Part shown: one piece after another, positions 35,583 through 44,455 of the stretch
Position numbering within the stretch: the first letter of the stretch is position 1
Layout of the letters: every line of letters begins with the position of its first letter
Source of the DNA: Clostridia bacterium
GTDB taxonomy: Bacteria > Bacillota > Clostridia > UMGS1883 > UMGS1540
NCBI GenBank assembly: GCA_017442155.1
Contig: JAFSAU010000030.1
Span: forward strand, 49,088-113,087
Direction: 5' to 3'
DNA length: 64,000 nt
Position numbers and translations under genes: made by a program
The notes under the pieces: model-generated
Databases searched by the model: none
Told to the model about the DNA's origin: nothing
The model's input: only the letters and a program-made list of their open reading frames with translations

Positions 35583-36554
35583 ATGAAAATTGTAATGCTC
35601 GACAGAATGGGTACAGATTTCACACTGGAAAAAAAGGCCTTCCGCGATGCCGGTGCCACTTTTCTCGTTACCTATTTCCGGGATGCGGACGATTTGCGTT
35701 CCATTGTGCGGGATGCAGATGTACTCATGTTCAACGATGCGAATATTTCTGCTGATGTAATCAGTGCACTCGAAAAATGCAAGATGATTATCCGGTACGG
35801 TATCGGCTACGACAATGTGGATCTGGAAGCCGCCGGAAAGAAGGGAATTTACGTCTGCAATGCACCCTCCTACGGTACATACGATGTGGCAGAGCACACG
35901 ATGGCACTGCTTCTTTCTGTCTGCAAACACATTCCCCTGGCAGACAAATGCGCACGTACCGGCCAGTGGAACGCAGACCGGGTTGGCAAAGTACGTCGCC
36001 TCTGTGGCAAAACCCTGGGCCTCGTAGGCTTTGGACGGATTGCCCAGAAGGTAGCGGCCCGCGCCCGTGCCTTTGAAATGGATCTTCTTGTCTACGACCC
36101 TTATGTGAATGCCGATGCAGCTACCGCACTCGGCGCACAATGTGTAGATTTCCCCACCCTTTTAGAGCAGTCCGACTATGTAACGCTCCATTCTCCCTTA
36201 AATGAAGAAACGCATCACATGATGGGGATGCTGCAGTTTAAGCTGATGAAAAAAGATGCTGTACTCATCAATACCGGCCGGGGCGGTCTTGTAAATGAAA
36301 AGGAACTGACCTTTGCTCTCCTTTCCGGTGAAATTGCCGGAGCGGCACTGGATGTATTTGAAGAGGAGCCCCTCCCCCCGACCAGTAAATTACGGGATAT
36401 GGAAAACGTGGTGCTCACGCCCCATGTGGCCTGGAATTCCTTTGAAGGGACGGACGATTTGCACGCAGAAGTGACTGATAATGTTCTCCGCGTCCTCCGG
36501 GGTGAAGCTCCCATAAATGTTGTAAACCATAAATTTTTAGGCAGTAAATTCTGA
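35583..36554 (+). CDS. D-isomer specific 2-hydroxyacid dehydrogenase
   Basis: An NAD-dependent dehydrogenase of 323 residues in the SerA/hydroxypyruvate reductase family. The Rossmann motif is LGLVGFGRIAQKVAARA; the catalytic Arg, Glu and His lie in INTGRGGLVNE, DVFEEEPLP and VVLTPHVAWNS. ATG 35583 is preferred over ATG 35574, which is only about 2 bp from GAAAGGA. No ACT domain, so serine feedback control is unlikely. It is the last gene before a strong terminator. The substrate may be phosphoglycerate, glyoxylate or another 2-keto acid. Confidence 0.87.
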   Translation: MKIVMLDRMGTDFTLEKKAFRDAGATFLVTYFRDADDLRSIVRDADVLMFNDANISADVISALEKCKMIIRYGIGYDNVDLEAAGKKGIYVCNAPSYGTYDVAEHTMALLLSVCKHIPLADKCARTGQWNADRVGKVRRLCGKTLGLVGFGRIAQKVAARARAFEMDLLVYDPYVNADAATALGAQCVDFPTLLEQSDYVTLHSPLNEETHHMMGMLQFKLMKKDAVLINTGRGGLVNEKELTFALLSGEIAGAALDVFEEEPLPPTSKLRDMENVVLTPHVAWNSFEGTDDLHAEVTDNVLRVLRGEAPINVVNHKFLGSKF

Positions 36555-36565
36555 AAAAGCTTCCG

Positions 36566-36600
36566 AAAAGAACAAAAAAGCTTTGCTTTTTTGTTCTTTT
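36566..36600. terminator. Strong terminator after the dehydrogenase gene
   Basis: A 16-bp perfect stem, AAAAGAACAAAAAAGC (36566-36581) with its complement at 36585-36600 and a TTT loop. The 3' arm also holds the -35 box of the next promoter. Confidence 0.85.
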
Positions 36601-36611
36601 TATGTTATACT
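36583..36611 (+). promoter_or_regulatory. Promoter of the DUF4886-darA-holB-ricT-degV-smc group
   Basis: TTGCTT (36583-36588), 17-bp spacer, TATACT (36606-36611). The -35 box is inside the 3' arm of the upstream terminator. Confidence 0.65.
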
Positions 36612-36653
36612 GTATAAAAGGGAAGCAAAAATACAAACAGGAGTTAGGCATAT

Positions 36654-37385
36654 ATGAACATTTTGGCTATTGGAAACAGCTATTCCCAGGACGCAACCCG
36701 TTATCTTGCACAGATGGCCGCCTGCGCAGATATCAACGCTACGGTTGTCAATCTTTATATCGGGGGCTGTTCTCTGGAAACACATTTCAATAACCTCATC
36801 GCAGAAAAACCTTCCTATGCGTATGAACTGAACGGCGAAAGAACAGAGCGTATGGTTTCAATTCAGGAAGCAGTGGGCGAAAGAGCATGGGATGTGATCA
36901 CAATGCAGCAGGTCAGCAACCAGAGCGTTGATTATGCTACATATCAGCCTCACCTTGGTATCCTCTCCGCCTATCTGAAAAAGAATGCACCTGCGGCACG
37001 GCAGGCCCTGCACCAGACCTGGGGCTACGCACCGGGCACGGAGCATATTCTTTCCCTCGGCTTTAAAACGCCTCCGGAAATGTTTGAAAAATCCGAAGCG
37101 GCATACCGGGAAGCAGCAGATGAGACAGGCATTGACATTTTGATTCCCGCAGGGCGTGCTTTATGCAAAGCCTATGAAGCAGGGCTCTCCCCCTTGTACC
37201 GGGATGACATTCATGCTTCCTTGGGGCTTGGGCGTTATATTCTCGGCGGTGTATGGTACGAAATATTATTTGGTAAAGATTTCCGAGAAAATCCGTTTTC
37301 AGATACGGATGAACCCATTACAGAAGCAATCCGGGCACAGGCTACAGAAATTGTACATACTGTGACCCGTGCTTATAAAAAATAA
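36654..37385 (+). CDS. DUF4886 protein (SGNH-hydrolase-like)
   Basis: A 243-residue protein of the DUF4886 family. It begins ILAIGNSYSQDATRYLAQ, a GNS(Y/F)S motif with the possible nucleophile Ser, and ends with DDIHASLGLGRYILGGVWYEIL, an Asp-x-x-His pair, as in SGNH esterases. IGGCSLETHFNN is another conserved block. No signal peptide. Likely an esterase on carbohydrate or lipid esters; no substrate known. It precedes darA by 15 bp. Confidence 0.85.
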   Translation: MNILAIGNSYSQDATRYLAQMAACADINATVVNLYIGGCSLETHFNNLIAEKPSYAYELNGERTERMVSIQEAVGERAWDVITMQQVSNQSVDYATYQPHLGILSAYLKKNAPAARQALHQTWGYAPGTEHILSLGFKTPPEMFEKSEAAYREAADETGIDILIPAGRALCKAYEAGLSPLYRDDIHASLGLGRYILGGVWYEILFGKDFRENPFSDTDEPITEAIRAQATEIVHTVTRAYKK

Positions 37386-37400
37386 AAGGAGGATTTCTCT

Positions 37401-37727
37401 ATGAAGCTTATTCTGGCAATTTTACACAGTGAGGACGGTAACAAGGTTCTTGGTACATTAAACGATGCAGGCTTCAGCGTAACGAAGCTTGCAACCACCG
37501 GTGGTTTTCTCCGCGCAGGCAATGTCACACTGATTGTGGGTACGGAAGAAGAGCGGGTAGAGGAAGCAATTCAGATTTTTAAGGAAAGGTGCCGCACCCG
37601 TAAGCATATTATGACAACGCCTATTTCTGCCGGTATAGCGGGCATGTACACACCCCAGCCCATTGAAGTGGAAGTGGGCGGTGCCACAATATTTGTTCTG
37701 GATGTAGACAGGTTTGAAAAAGTTTGA
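37401..37727 (+). CDS. darA: Cyclic-di-AMP receptor, PII-like (DarA/PstA/YaaQ)
   Basis: A 108-residue trimeric PII-like protein that binds c-di-AMP. MKLILAILHSEDGNKVLGTLNDAGFSVTKLATTGGFLRAGNVTL matches the conserved first half (here residues 1-44, quoted in part), and GGATIFVLDVDRFEKV the end. RBS AAAGGAGG. It overlaps holB by four bases. The order darA-holB-ricT is the yaaQ-holB-yaaT order of Bacillus, without tmk and yaaR. Target of the sensor is unknown. Confidence 0.93.
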   Translation: MKLILAILHSEDGNKVLGTLNDAGFSVTKLATTGGFLRAGNVTLIVGTEEERVEEAIQIFKERCRTRKHIMTTPISAGIAGMYTPQPIEVEVGGATIFVLDVDRFEKV

Positions 37728-38716
37728 AGCTGTACGGTAAGGACATACTGACTGCATACTTTAAAACGGCACTCCGAAAGCATACACTCGGACACCTGTA
37801 TATTTTCGAGGGTGCTGTTGGTATGGGCAAAAAAACGCTGTGCCGGCATCTTGCCGGAATGATTCAGTGCGAGAGTACGGACAGCCCCCCCTGCGGCACA
37901 TGCAGTGCGTGTGTAAAAACGCAAAGTGGCAACCACCCGGATATTGTATTTGTTGAAGCGGATGCAAAAAATCCCCTTAACGTGGAGCGGGCACGGTCAC
38001 TGGTGGCCGACATGTATGTAAAGCCTTTTTTGTCTGAACGGAAAATCATCATAATTCCAAACGGGGAAACACTGTCTCCCGCCGTTCAGAATACGCTTTT
38101 AAAAGCCTTTGAGGAGCCTCCCTCCTATATCACGATTTTTCTGACAGCGACAAACCGGGACGCGCTTCTCAAAACGGTTCTTTCCCGGGCCATTGTACTG
38201 CAGCTACCCGGCTGCAGTACCGGAGAACTGGCCGCGTATATCCGGGAAAATTTCCCGGGCAGGGCCGCGGACGCTTCCTTTCTGGCCGGCAGTGCCGGCG
38301 GCAGTATCGGAAAGGCGCGTTTTCTCGCCGAGGACGAGGGATATCTCGCCATGCGCAGTGCGCTTTTTAGTGTTCTGCCCCGTCTTACCGCTTCCCGTTC
38401 CGGCATCTATGCCGTCCGCAAATGCTTTGAGGAATATAAGGACGCCCTTCCCCAGCTTCTTTCTTTTTTCTCCTCCTGGATGCGGGACTGTATTTTCCTG
38501 CAGATTTCTGATGATGCTGTACTCCTGAATCAGGACGTGCATTCTGCGCTTTCGGAATTTGCATTTTCTGTGTCCCCGGAAGCAGCCGTACGCTGTCACG
38601 AAGCGGCAGTCTCCCTTGCATCTTCTCTTGGTAAGGGCTCAAATTATACACTTTGGATTACAGATTTTTTAACAGAATGTTGGAGGTATTGTCATGATAC
38701 GAATCGTAGGTGTTAA
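37724..38716 (+). CDS. holB: DNA polymerase III delta' subunit
   Basis: A clamp-loader subunit of 330 residues. It has HLYIFEGAVGMGKKTLCRHLA (Walker A-like), a zinc-binding stretch CGTCSACVKTQSGNHPD and the sensor region NTLLKAFEEPPSYITIFL. The start is a TTG at 37724 overlapping the darA stop (TTGA); no ATG is near and the frame is fixed by homology in the next 20 residues. The RBS is weak, fitting translational coupling. The 3' end overlaps ricT by 23 bp. Confidence 0.9.
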   Translation: MKLYGKDILTAYFKTALRKHTLGHLYIFEGAVGMGKKTLCRHLAGMIQCESTDSPPCGTCSACVKTQSGNHPDIVFVEADAKNPLNVERARSLVADMYVKPFLSERKIIIIPNGETLSPAVQNTLLKAFEEPPSYITIFLTATNRDALLKTVLSRAIVLQLPGCSTGELAAYIRENFPGRAADASFLAGSAGGSIGKARFLAEDEGYLAMRSALFSVLPRLTASRSGIYAVRKCFEEYKDALPQLLSFFSSWMRDCIFLQISDDAVLLNQDVHSALSEFAFSVSPEAAVRCHEAAVSLASSLGKGSNYTLWITDFLTECWRYCHDTNRRC

Positions 38717-39575
38717 ATTTAAAGATACTGGTAAGATATACCATTTCGACCCGGCTGATCTCCCACTGAAGGTAGGCATGGATGTCATTGTCGATACAGC
38801 CCGGGGCCTCGAGTACGGGCAGATTGCTTCGCCCATCGCCGATATCCCGGATGAAGAACTGATTTCGCCCCTGAAAAAGGTTGTGCGGGTTGCCACTGCC
38901 ATCGATAAGCGACAAGTGGAGTCTAACCGCCGCAAGGAAAAAGAGGCGTTTTCCATATGCCTTGAAAAAATTGAAAAGCACCATCTGGAAATGAAGCTGA
39001 TTCGCGTGGAGTATTCCTTTGACGCCAATAAAATTCTTTTTTACTTTACAGCAAACGGCCGTGTGGATTTCCGTGAGCTTGTGAAGGACCTGGCCGGCGT
39101 ATTCCGCACCCGCATCGAACTGCGCCAGGTAGGCGTCCGGGATGAATCAAAAATGATGGGGGGACTGTGCGTCTGCGGACGTCCCTTGTGTTGTTCCACG
39201 TTTTTGAGCGATTTCCAGCCCGTTTCTATTAAAATGGCGAAAGAGCAGGGTCTTTCCCTAAATCCCACAAAAATCTCCGGCACCTGCGGCAGACTCATGT
39301 GCTGTCTGAAATATGAGCAGGATTGCTATGAGGAACTGCATAAAACCACCCCCGGCGTCGGTGCTCTTGTGAAAACGCCCCGTGGAAACGGAACAGTGGT
39401 CCAGGTTGCCATTTTGTCCGGAAAACTGAAAGTGCGTTTAGATGGTGCAGAGGATGGCATAATTGCAGATTTTACCAAAGATGACGTAAAGCTTCTCCGT
39501 CGTGGTCATCATCGCAACGACAAAGACCGGATGGATGACAAGGATATGGCAGAGCTGAAAAAACTGGAAGAATAG
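38694..39575 (+). CDS. ricT: RicT/YaaT, PSP1-domain protein
   Basis: A 293-residue PSP1-domain protein. In Bacillus RicT works with RicA and RicF as an iron-sulphur complex that stimulates RNase Y processing of mRNA and phosphorelay. Conserved cysteines are seen in GGLCVCGRPLCCSTFL and GTCGRLMCCLKYE. Start MIRIVGVKFKDTGKIYHFD, with RBS GGAGG inside holB. A basic-acidic tail (HHRNDKDRMDDKDMAELKK) ends it. Confidence 0.94.
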   Translation: MIRIVGVKFKDTGKIYHFDPADLPLKVGMDVIVDTARGLEYGQIASPIADIPDEELISPLKKVVRVATAIDKRQVESNRRKEKEAFSICLEKIEKHHLEMKLIRVEYSFDANKILFYFTANGRVDFRELVKDLAGVFRTRIELRQVGVRDESKMMGGLCVCGRPLCCSTFLSDFQPVSIKMAKEQGLSLNPTKISGTCGRLMCCLKYEQDCYEELHKTTPGVGALVKTPRGNGTVVQVAILSGKLKVRLDGAEDGIIADFTKDDVKLLRRGHHRNDKDRMDDKDMAELKKLEE

Positions 39576-39590
39576 AAAGGATTGTGCAGT

Positions 39591-40433
39591 ATGGAAAAAA
39601 TCATTCTTGCTGTGGACAGTGCCTGTGACATCCCCGCACGGTTTCTGGAGGAAAACGAAATCACCGTTCTCCCTTTCCATATCACTCTCGGTGCGGATGA
39701 TTTCATTGACGGCGTAACAATTACACGGGATGTATTATACGAAAAAGTAGAGAAAACCGGGCTTCTGCCGAAGACAGCGGCCATTTCCCCGGCAGATTTT
39801 ACCGACTTTTTTTCCTCGCTTCTCCAAAAAGGAGATGCAGTGGTGTACTTTTCTCTCGGTGCCAAATTTTCTTCGGCCTGTCAGAATGCCCGGCTTGCCG
39901 CCGAAGATCTGAACAACGTTTTTGTTGTGGATACCGCTTCTCTCTCCTCCGGTGAAGCACTGGTGCTGCTTCACGGTGCCGCTCTCCGGAAAGAGGGGAA
40001 ATCCGCCGCAGAAATTGCCGCCGACTGCAGTGCCTACGCGGCCCGGTGTGACGCCAGCTTCGTTCTGGACCGGCTGGACTATATGCACCGCGGCGGCCGC
40101 TGTAGCGGCGTTGCAGCTCTCGGTGCAAACCTTCTTGGCATCAAGCCCAGCCTCGGTGTTTCCGAAGGCTCGCTTGGCCTGGAAAAGAAATATCGGGGGA
40201 AGCTGAAAATTGTTGTCTCCAAATATATCCGTGAACGCCTGGAAAACGTACAGGCGGTACCCGATTATGTTTTTCTGACTGATGCCGGCGTAGACCCGGA
40301 GGTACGGGAGGCCGCTTACGAAACATTGCAGGCACTGGGTATTTTTAAAGAAATTTACCGGACAGATGCCGGGTGTGTGATTTCCTCCCACTGTGGGCCG
40401 GGCACTTTAGGCATTTTGTTTGTACGGCAATAA
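39591..40433 (+). CDS. DegV family fatty-acid-binding protein
   Basis: A 280-residue DegV-fold protein; relatives (FakB) bind a fatty acid for phosphorylation by FakA. Conserved: AVDSACDIPARFLEE, ILPFHITLGADDFIDG-like strand, TAAISPADFTDFF, and the C-terminal HCGPGTLGILF. Start 39591 is set by AAAGGA; an ATG three codons upstream is closer to that RBS than normal. It lies between ricT and smc; no fakA is in the window. Confidence 0.9.
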   Translation: MEKIILAVDSACDIPARFLEENEITVLPFHITLGADDFIDGVTITRDVLYEKVEKTGLLPKTAAISPADFTDFFSSLLQKGDAVVYFSLGAKFSSACQNARLAAEDLNNVFVVDTASLSSGEALVLLHGAALRKEGKSAAEIAADCSAYAARCDASFVLDRLDYMHRGGRCSGVAALGANLLGIKPSLGVSEGSLGLEKKYRGKLKIVVSKYIRERLENVQAVPDYVFLTDAGVDPEVREAAYETLQALGIFKEIYRTDAGCVISSHCGPGTLGILFVRQ

Positions 40434-40465
40434 TTTAAATCCTGACTAAAAAGGTGGTGATGGCA

Positions 40466-43400
40466 TTGTACTTAAAGCAGTTGCATCTATACGGTTTCAA
40501 GTCCTTCATGGATAAGCTGACCGTTTCCTTTGACTATGCCATCACGGCCATTGTCGGCCCCAACGGCAGCGGTAAAAGCAATATTACCGACGCTATCCGC
40601 TGGGTCCTTGGTGAACAAAGCGTTAAATCTCTTCGCGGAAGCCGAATGGAGGATGTTATCTTTGCCGGCACCGCCAAACACAAACCCGTCAGTTTTGCTG
40701 AGGTGTCTCTGGTCCTCGACAATTCCACCGGGCTTTTTTCAAGTCCGTATTCGGAACTTACGGTCACGCGGAGGGTCTACCGCAGCGGCGAAAGTGAATA
40801 CCTGATTAACAAGGCCCCCTGCCGTCTGCGTGATATACATGAACTTTTTATGGACACCGGTCTCGGACGGGACGGATATTCCATTATCAGTCAGGGACAA
40901 ATTGATTCGATTTTGTCCCAAAAATCCGAGGACCGCCGGCAGATTTTTGAAGAAGCTGCCGGCATTTCCAAATACAAATACAAAAAAAACGAGGCTGTAC
41001 GAAAGCTGGCAACAACCGAAGAAAATCTGGTGAGGGTCCGGGATATCCAAAGTGAACTGGCCGCCCGGCTCGGTCCCTTGGAAACCCAGTCCCGTAAGGC
41101 CCGGGAATATCTGGACCTATACGAAAAACTGAAAACACTGGAAATTAACCTTTCCATTCTTACCATCGAAGCGATGCAGGAAACAAAAAAAGCGTCTGCC
41201 GCCCTCTTTGCGACGGTAACAAGAGACCTGGAAACCGCATCAGCCCGGCTGGAAGCACTGAAAGCGGAGGAAACGTCTCTCTATGGTGAAATCCGGGACC
41301 GGGATGCGGAAATTGATGCTGTGCGTTCCCGTCTCCACAGTGCCGACCTTTCCGTTAAAGGCTGGGAGGGTGATAATGCACTCCTTCTCCAGCGCATGGA
41401 AACAGAAGAGAATACAGCTGCAGACCGCGAAGCCGAAAAAATCGCTATCGAAGAAGAAATCGCCCGGCTGGAAGCGGATAAAACGGCAGCTGAAGCCCAT
41501 ATTGAGGCCTGCCGTACTGCTGTTTCGGAAGCCGAAAAAGCCGTAGAGACCGGACGAGGTAAGCTGGAGGAATCAGCCGGTGCTATCCGTGTCCAGACCC
41601 ATGCTGTGGAAGCTCTCGCTGCGGCGGCCACGCAGCTTCTGACGCAGGCTGAGGAGACGGCAAAACATATTGCTTCCCTTTCCGACTACGATTTAAATAC
41701 AAGAATACAGGAACTCAGCGAAGAAATCACCCGTGCGGAACATCTGCTTTCCAAATACGCCGCCGAAGCAGAAAAACTGCAAAAGGAAAAAGAAACACGG
41801 ATTTCCGCGGTCAATGCAGCGGCGGAAGCTTTCCGAAAGCTTTCCGAGGAACGTCCGCAGGTACAGGCCGAGCTTGCAGCACAGAAAAATACATACAATG
41901 ACACCATGCGGACATATAACCAGCGTCTTTCCCGAAAAAATGCCCTTTCCGATATGGAGCAGAATATGGAGGGGTACGGCCGGGGCGTCCGCGCCGTTAT
42001 CGGTGCCCGGCTTCCGGCAGATATCCGGGGGGTGCTCTCCCAGCTTATCCATGTGGAACCGGCGTTTGTTACAGCCATTGAAACCGCCCTTGGCGGTGCA
42101 CTGCAAAATATTGTTGTCGGCAGTGAAGAAGACGCTAAAACGGCCATTGAATTTTTAAAACGTACCCGAGAGGGCAGGGCCACCTTTCTCCCCCTCTCCG
42201 CCATGCGGGGGCGACGGCTGGAAAATGAACGGCAGGTTTCTGCCTGTGCCGGTTTCATAGGCCTTGCGTGCGACCTTGTGGAGGCGGCCGGTGAATACCG
42301 GGATATCCTCTTACATCTTCTTGGCACCACAGTGGTGATGGACAATATGGACAACGCCATACGAGCCGCCCGAAAATTTTCGCACCAGTTCCGCATTGTA
42401 ACCACCGATGGTGAGGTCCTCATGCGCGGCGGTTCCATGTCCGGCGGCAGCCGAAGCGGACAGGCAGGACTTTTGGGAAGAAGCGATGAAATTGCCGCGC
42501 TGGAAAAGGAATGCCAGACCCTTTCTGAAAGACTATCGAAAATAGAGGATGCTATTGACGATAAAACAGACCGTATCGCAGAAATCACAGAAGAAATGGA
42601 AGCCCTCCGCACCCGGCACTCCGGAGAAAAGGCGGCCGTTATGCAGTGCGACGGAAGTATACAGCTTTGCCAAAGTCGGCAGGAAAACGAAGTCCAGCAC
42701 CTCCAGCGTCTGCAGGCAGATTTGGATAGTGCCCGTGCCCAGGTTCAAAATGCCGACCTCGAACGGACACGTCTGCGGGAATCGGAGGCCGATTTGCGCG
42801 CCCGACACAGTGAAGCCACTGTACGGACGGAGGAAGCCCGGGTGCTTCTGCACCAGTATATGGAAGAACAAAGTCGGCGGCGCGATGCCCTGGCCGACCT
42901 GCAGGTTGCTGTCAATTCCGCGGAAAATGACTTGTCAGCGGCCTATGCCGCCCGGGAACAGCTGCAGCTTACCATCCAGCAAAAGCGAGGCGATATCGCC
43001 GAAAAAGAAAACCTCCGCACCCTCGCCCTTCAGAATGCAGAGGAACTGCGTCTGCGCCACCGTGCCCGCCAGACGGATATAGAAGAAGCAAAGAAACAGG
43101 CTCTTTCCATGCAGGAAAGCCTGGATAAAATGGCCATAGAAAAAGGTACCGCTGCCACTCGTGCCGAACAGATGCGCGCAGAAATCCAGTCCCAGACGGA
43201 GACGGTATACGCCCTGCAGGGCGAACGCGATCGTCTGGAAGCGAAGGTGGAAAAGGCACAAAACGAGCTGGATGATACGGTCACCCACCTCTGGGATGCC
43301 TATGAGCTGACTTTTTCTGCAGCAGATGCGTATCGGAAAGACATCGGCCCCGTCGGCCCTGCAAAGGCAGAGGCCGCACAACTACGGCGGTCTATCCGTG

Positions 43401-44017
43401 CGCTTGGAAGCGTAAATGTGGACGCCGTGACAGAATATGCTGTGGTCCGGGAGCGGCACGATTTTCTGTCCGGACAGATTACAGACCTGGAAAAAGCCAT
43501 GGCTGAACTGCAGAAAATCATCTCGGATATGACGCGGGTCATGACGGAGACCTTTGCACAGCGATTTGCCGAAATTGCGGAACATTTCAAGGATACCTTC
43601 CGCGCTCTCTTTGGCGGCGGCACAGGCCGTCTTTCTCTGGCAGACCCGGATAATATCCTGGAAAGCGGTATCGAAATTGACGTACAGCCTCCGGGCAAGA
43701 AGCTGCAAAGTCTGTCCCTTCTCTCCGGCGGCGAGAAGGCACTCACGGCCATTGCTATTTTATTTTCCGTGCTCCGTGTGCGCCCCGCGCCCTTCTGTAT
43801 TCTGGACGAAATTGAATCGGCACTGGATGACCATAATATTGACCGCTTTGCGGCCTATCTGCGCGATTATGCCGATACCCAGTTTATCATTGTTACCCAC
43901 CGCCGCGGCACGATGGAGGCCGCAGATGTGCTGTACGGCGTAACCATGCAGGAAAAAGGCGTTTCCAAGCTTCTCACCATGCAGCTGGACGATATAAAAA
44001 AGGAAACAAATCCATAA
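40466..44017 (+). CDS. smc: Chromosome segregation protein SMC
   Basis: The condensin ATPase, 1183 residues. Head motifs: Walker A GPNGSGKS (about 31-38) at the N-terminus; signature LSLLSGGEKALTAIA (about 1080) and Walker B FCILDEIESALDD (about 1112) at the C-terminus. Two long coiled coils flank the hinge (about 505-650, with GYGRGVRAVIGARLP and GALQNIVVGSEEDA). I place the start at TTG 40466: it gives the canonical YLKQLHLYGFKSF start and sits 8 bp after AAGGTGG; the ATG at 40460 is too close to that RBS. scpA, scpB and ftsY are not adjacent. Confidence 0.95.
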   Translation: MYLKQLHLYGFKSFMDKLTVSFDYAITAIVGPNGSGKSNITDAIRWVLGEQSVKSLRGSRMEDVIFAGTAKHKPVSFAEVSLVLDNSTGLFSSPYSELTVTRRVYRSGESEYLINKAPCRLRDIHELFMDTGLGRDGYSIISQGQIDSILSQKSEDRRQIFEEAAGISKYKYKKNEAVRKLATTEENLVRVRDIQSELAARLGPLETQSRKAREYLDLYEKLKTLEINLSILTIEAMQETKKASAALFATVTRDLETASARLEALKAEETSLYGEIRDRDAEIDAVRSRLHSADLSVKGWEGDNALLLQRMETEENTAADREAEKIAIEEEIARLEADKTAAEAHIEACRTAVSEAEKAVETGRGKLEESAGAIRVQTHAVEALAAAATQLLTQAEETAKHIASLSDYDLNTRIQELSEEITRAEHLLSKYAAEAEKLQKEKETRISAVNAAAEAFRKLSEERPQVQAELAAQKNTYNDTMRTYNQRLSRKNALSDMEQNMEGYGRGVRAVIGARLPADIRGVLSQLIHVEPAFVTAIETALGGALQNIVVGSEEDAKTAIEFLKRTREGRATFLPLSAMRGRRLENERQVSACAGFIGLACDLVEAAGEYRDILLHLLGTTVVMDNMDNAIRAARKFSHQFRIVTTDGEVLMRGGSMSGGSRSGQAGLLGRSDEIAALEKECQTLSERLSKIEDAIDDKTDRIAEITEEMEALRTRHSGEKAAVMQCDGSIQLCQSRQENEVQHLQRLQADLDSARAQVQNADLERTRLRESEADLRARHSEATVRTEEARVLLHQYMEEQSRRRDALADLQVAVNSAENDLSAAYAAREQLQLTIQQKRGDIAEKENLRTLALQNAEELRLRHRARQTDIEEAKKQALSMQESLDKMAIEKGTAATRAEQMRAEIQSQTETVYALQGERDRLEAKVEKAQNELDDTVTHLWDAYELTFSAADAYRKDIGPVGPAKAEAAQLRRSIRALGSVNVDAVTEYAVVRERHDFLSGQITDLEKAMAELQKIISDMTRVMTETFAQRFAEIAEHFKDTFRALFGGGTGRLSLADPDNILESGIEIDVQPPGKKLQSLSLLSGGEKALTAIAILFSVLRVRPAPFCILDEIESALDDHNIDRFAAYLRDYADTQFIIVTHRRGTMEAADVLYGVTMQEKGVSKLLTMQLDDIKKETNP

Positions 44018-44039
44018 GTTTATCACAACAATATGACCG

Positions 44040-44074
44040 GGGCTGTCTCACTAAATGCGCGAGACAGCCCTTTT
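44040..44074. terminator. Terminator after smc
   Basis: A 10-bp perfect stem, GGGCTGTCTC (44040-44049) with its complement at 44061-44070, then TTTT. It also lies beyond the end of the convergent XRE gene. Confidence 0.85.
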
Positions 44075-44088
44075 GCCTCTGTCTGTCT

Positions 44089-44310
44089 TTATTGTCTGAA
44101 ATCAAATAATTGACCTACATGGATTCCCAATGCCTCACTGATACTGAAAAGCACATCCAGTGAAACGGCGCATTCCGCATTTTCAATTCTGTTCATATGC
44201 GTTCTGCTGATGTCAATAATTTCCGCAAATTTCATCTGGGAGAATCCCTTACTTTTTCTGTAATATGCAATATTCAGCCCCAAAAGCTTATATTGCTCTC
44301 TGTATCGCAT
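44089..44310 (-). CDS. XRE-family helix-turn-helix regulator
   Basis: A 73-residue DNA-binding protein that is almost only an HTH_3 domain: LGLNIAYYRKSKGFSQMKFAEIIDISRTHMNRIENAE, then SLDVLFSISEALGIHVGQLFD. Start at ATG 44310 after AAAGG; a GTG two codons upstream is possible. It is divergent from the LytTR regulator, with 145 bp between, so it may repress that gene, itself, or both. No sensor or catalytic domain. Confidence 0.9.
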   Translation of the reverse strand: MRYREQYKLLGLNIAYYRKSKGFSQMKFAEIIDISRTHMNRIENAECAVSLDVLFSISEALGIHVGQLFDFRQ

Positions 44311-44366
44311 TTCCACCCTTTCACCCCCATCCTCTTAAGTTTACGGCTTCCTCCCAGTCAGTGCAA

Positions 44367-44401
44367 CAACTTGTAATGTTATTTTTGCAACTTGACATGT
44401 T
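44367..44401. promoter_or_regulatory. Direct repeat operator candidate over the LytTR promoter
   Basis: CAACTTGTAATGTT (44367-44380) and CAACTTGACATGTT (44388-44401) match at 12 of 14 positions and start exactly 21 bp apart, two helical turns. The second copy covers the -35 box. LytTR regulators such as AgrA bind direct repeats with this spacing, so autoregulation by the LytTR protein is likely; the XRE protein is the alternative. Confidence 0.6.
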
Positions 44402-44420
44402 GCATATGTTGTGTTATACT
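44392..44420 (+). promoter_or_regulatory. Promoter of the LytTR regulator gene
   Basis: TTGACA (44392-44397), 17-bp spacer, TATACT (44415-44420); overlapped by the direct repeat. Confidence 0.85.
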
Positions 44421-44455
44421 TATATAAAGTATCAATGATAAAGGGAGGGGCGCAG

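Noticed and set aside
34818..36140. 440-codon open frame antisense across the esterase and dehydrogenase genes
   Set aside because: It spans two well-supported genes and has no domain or RBS.
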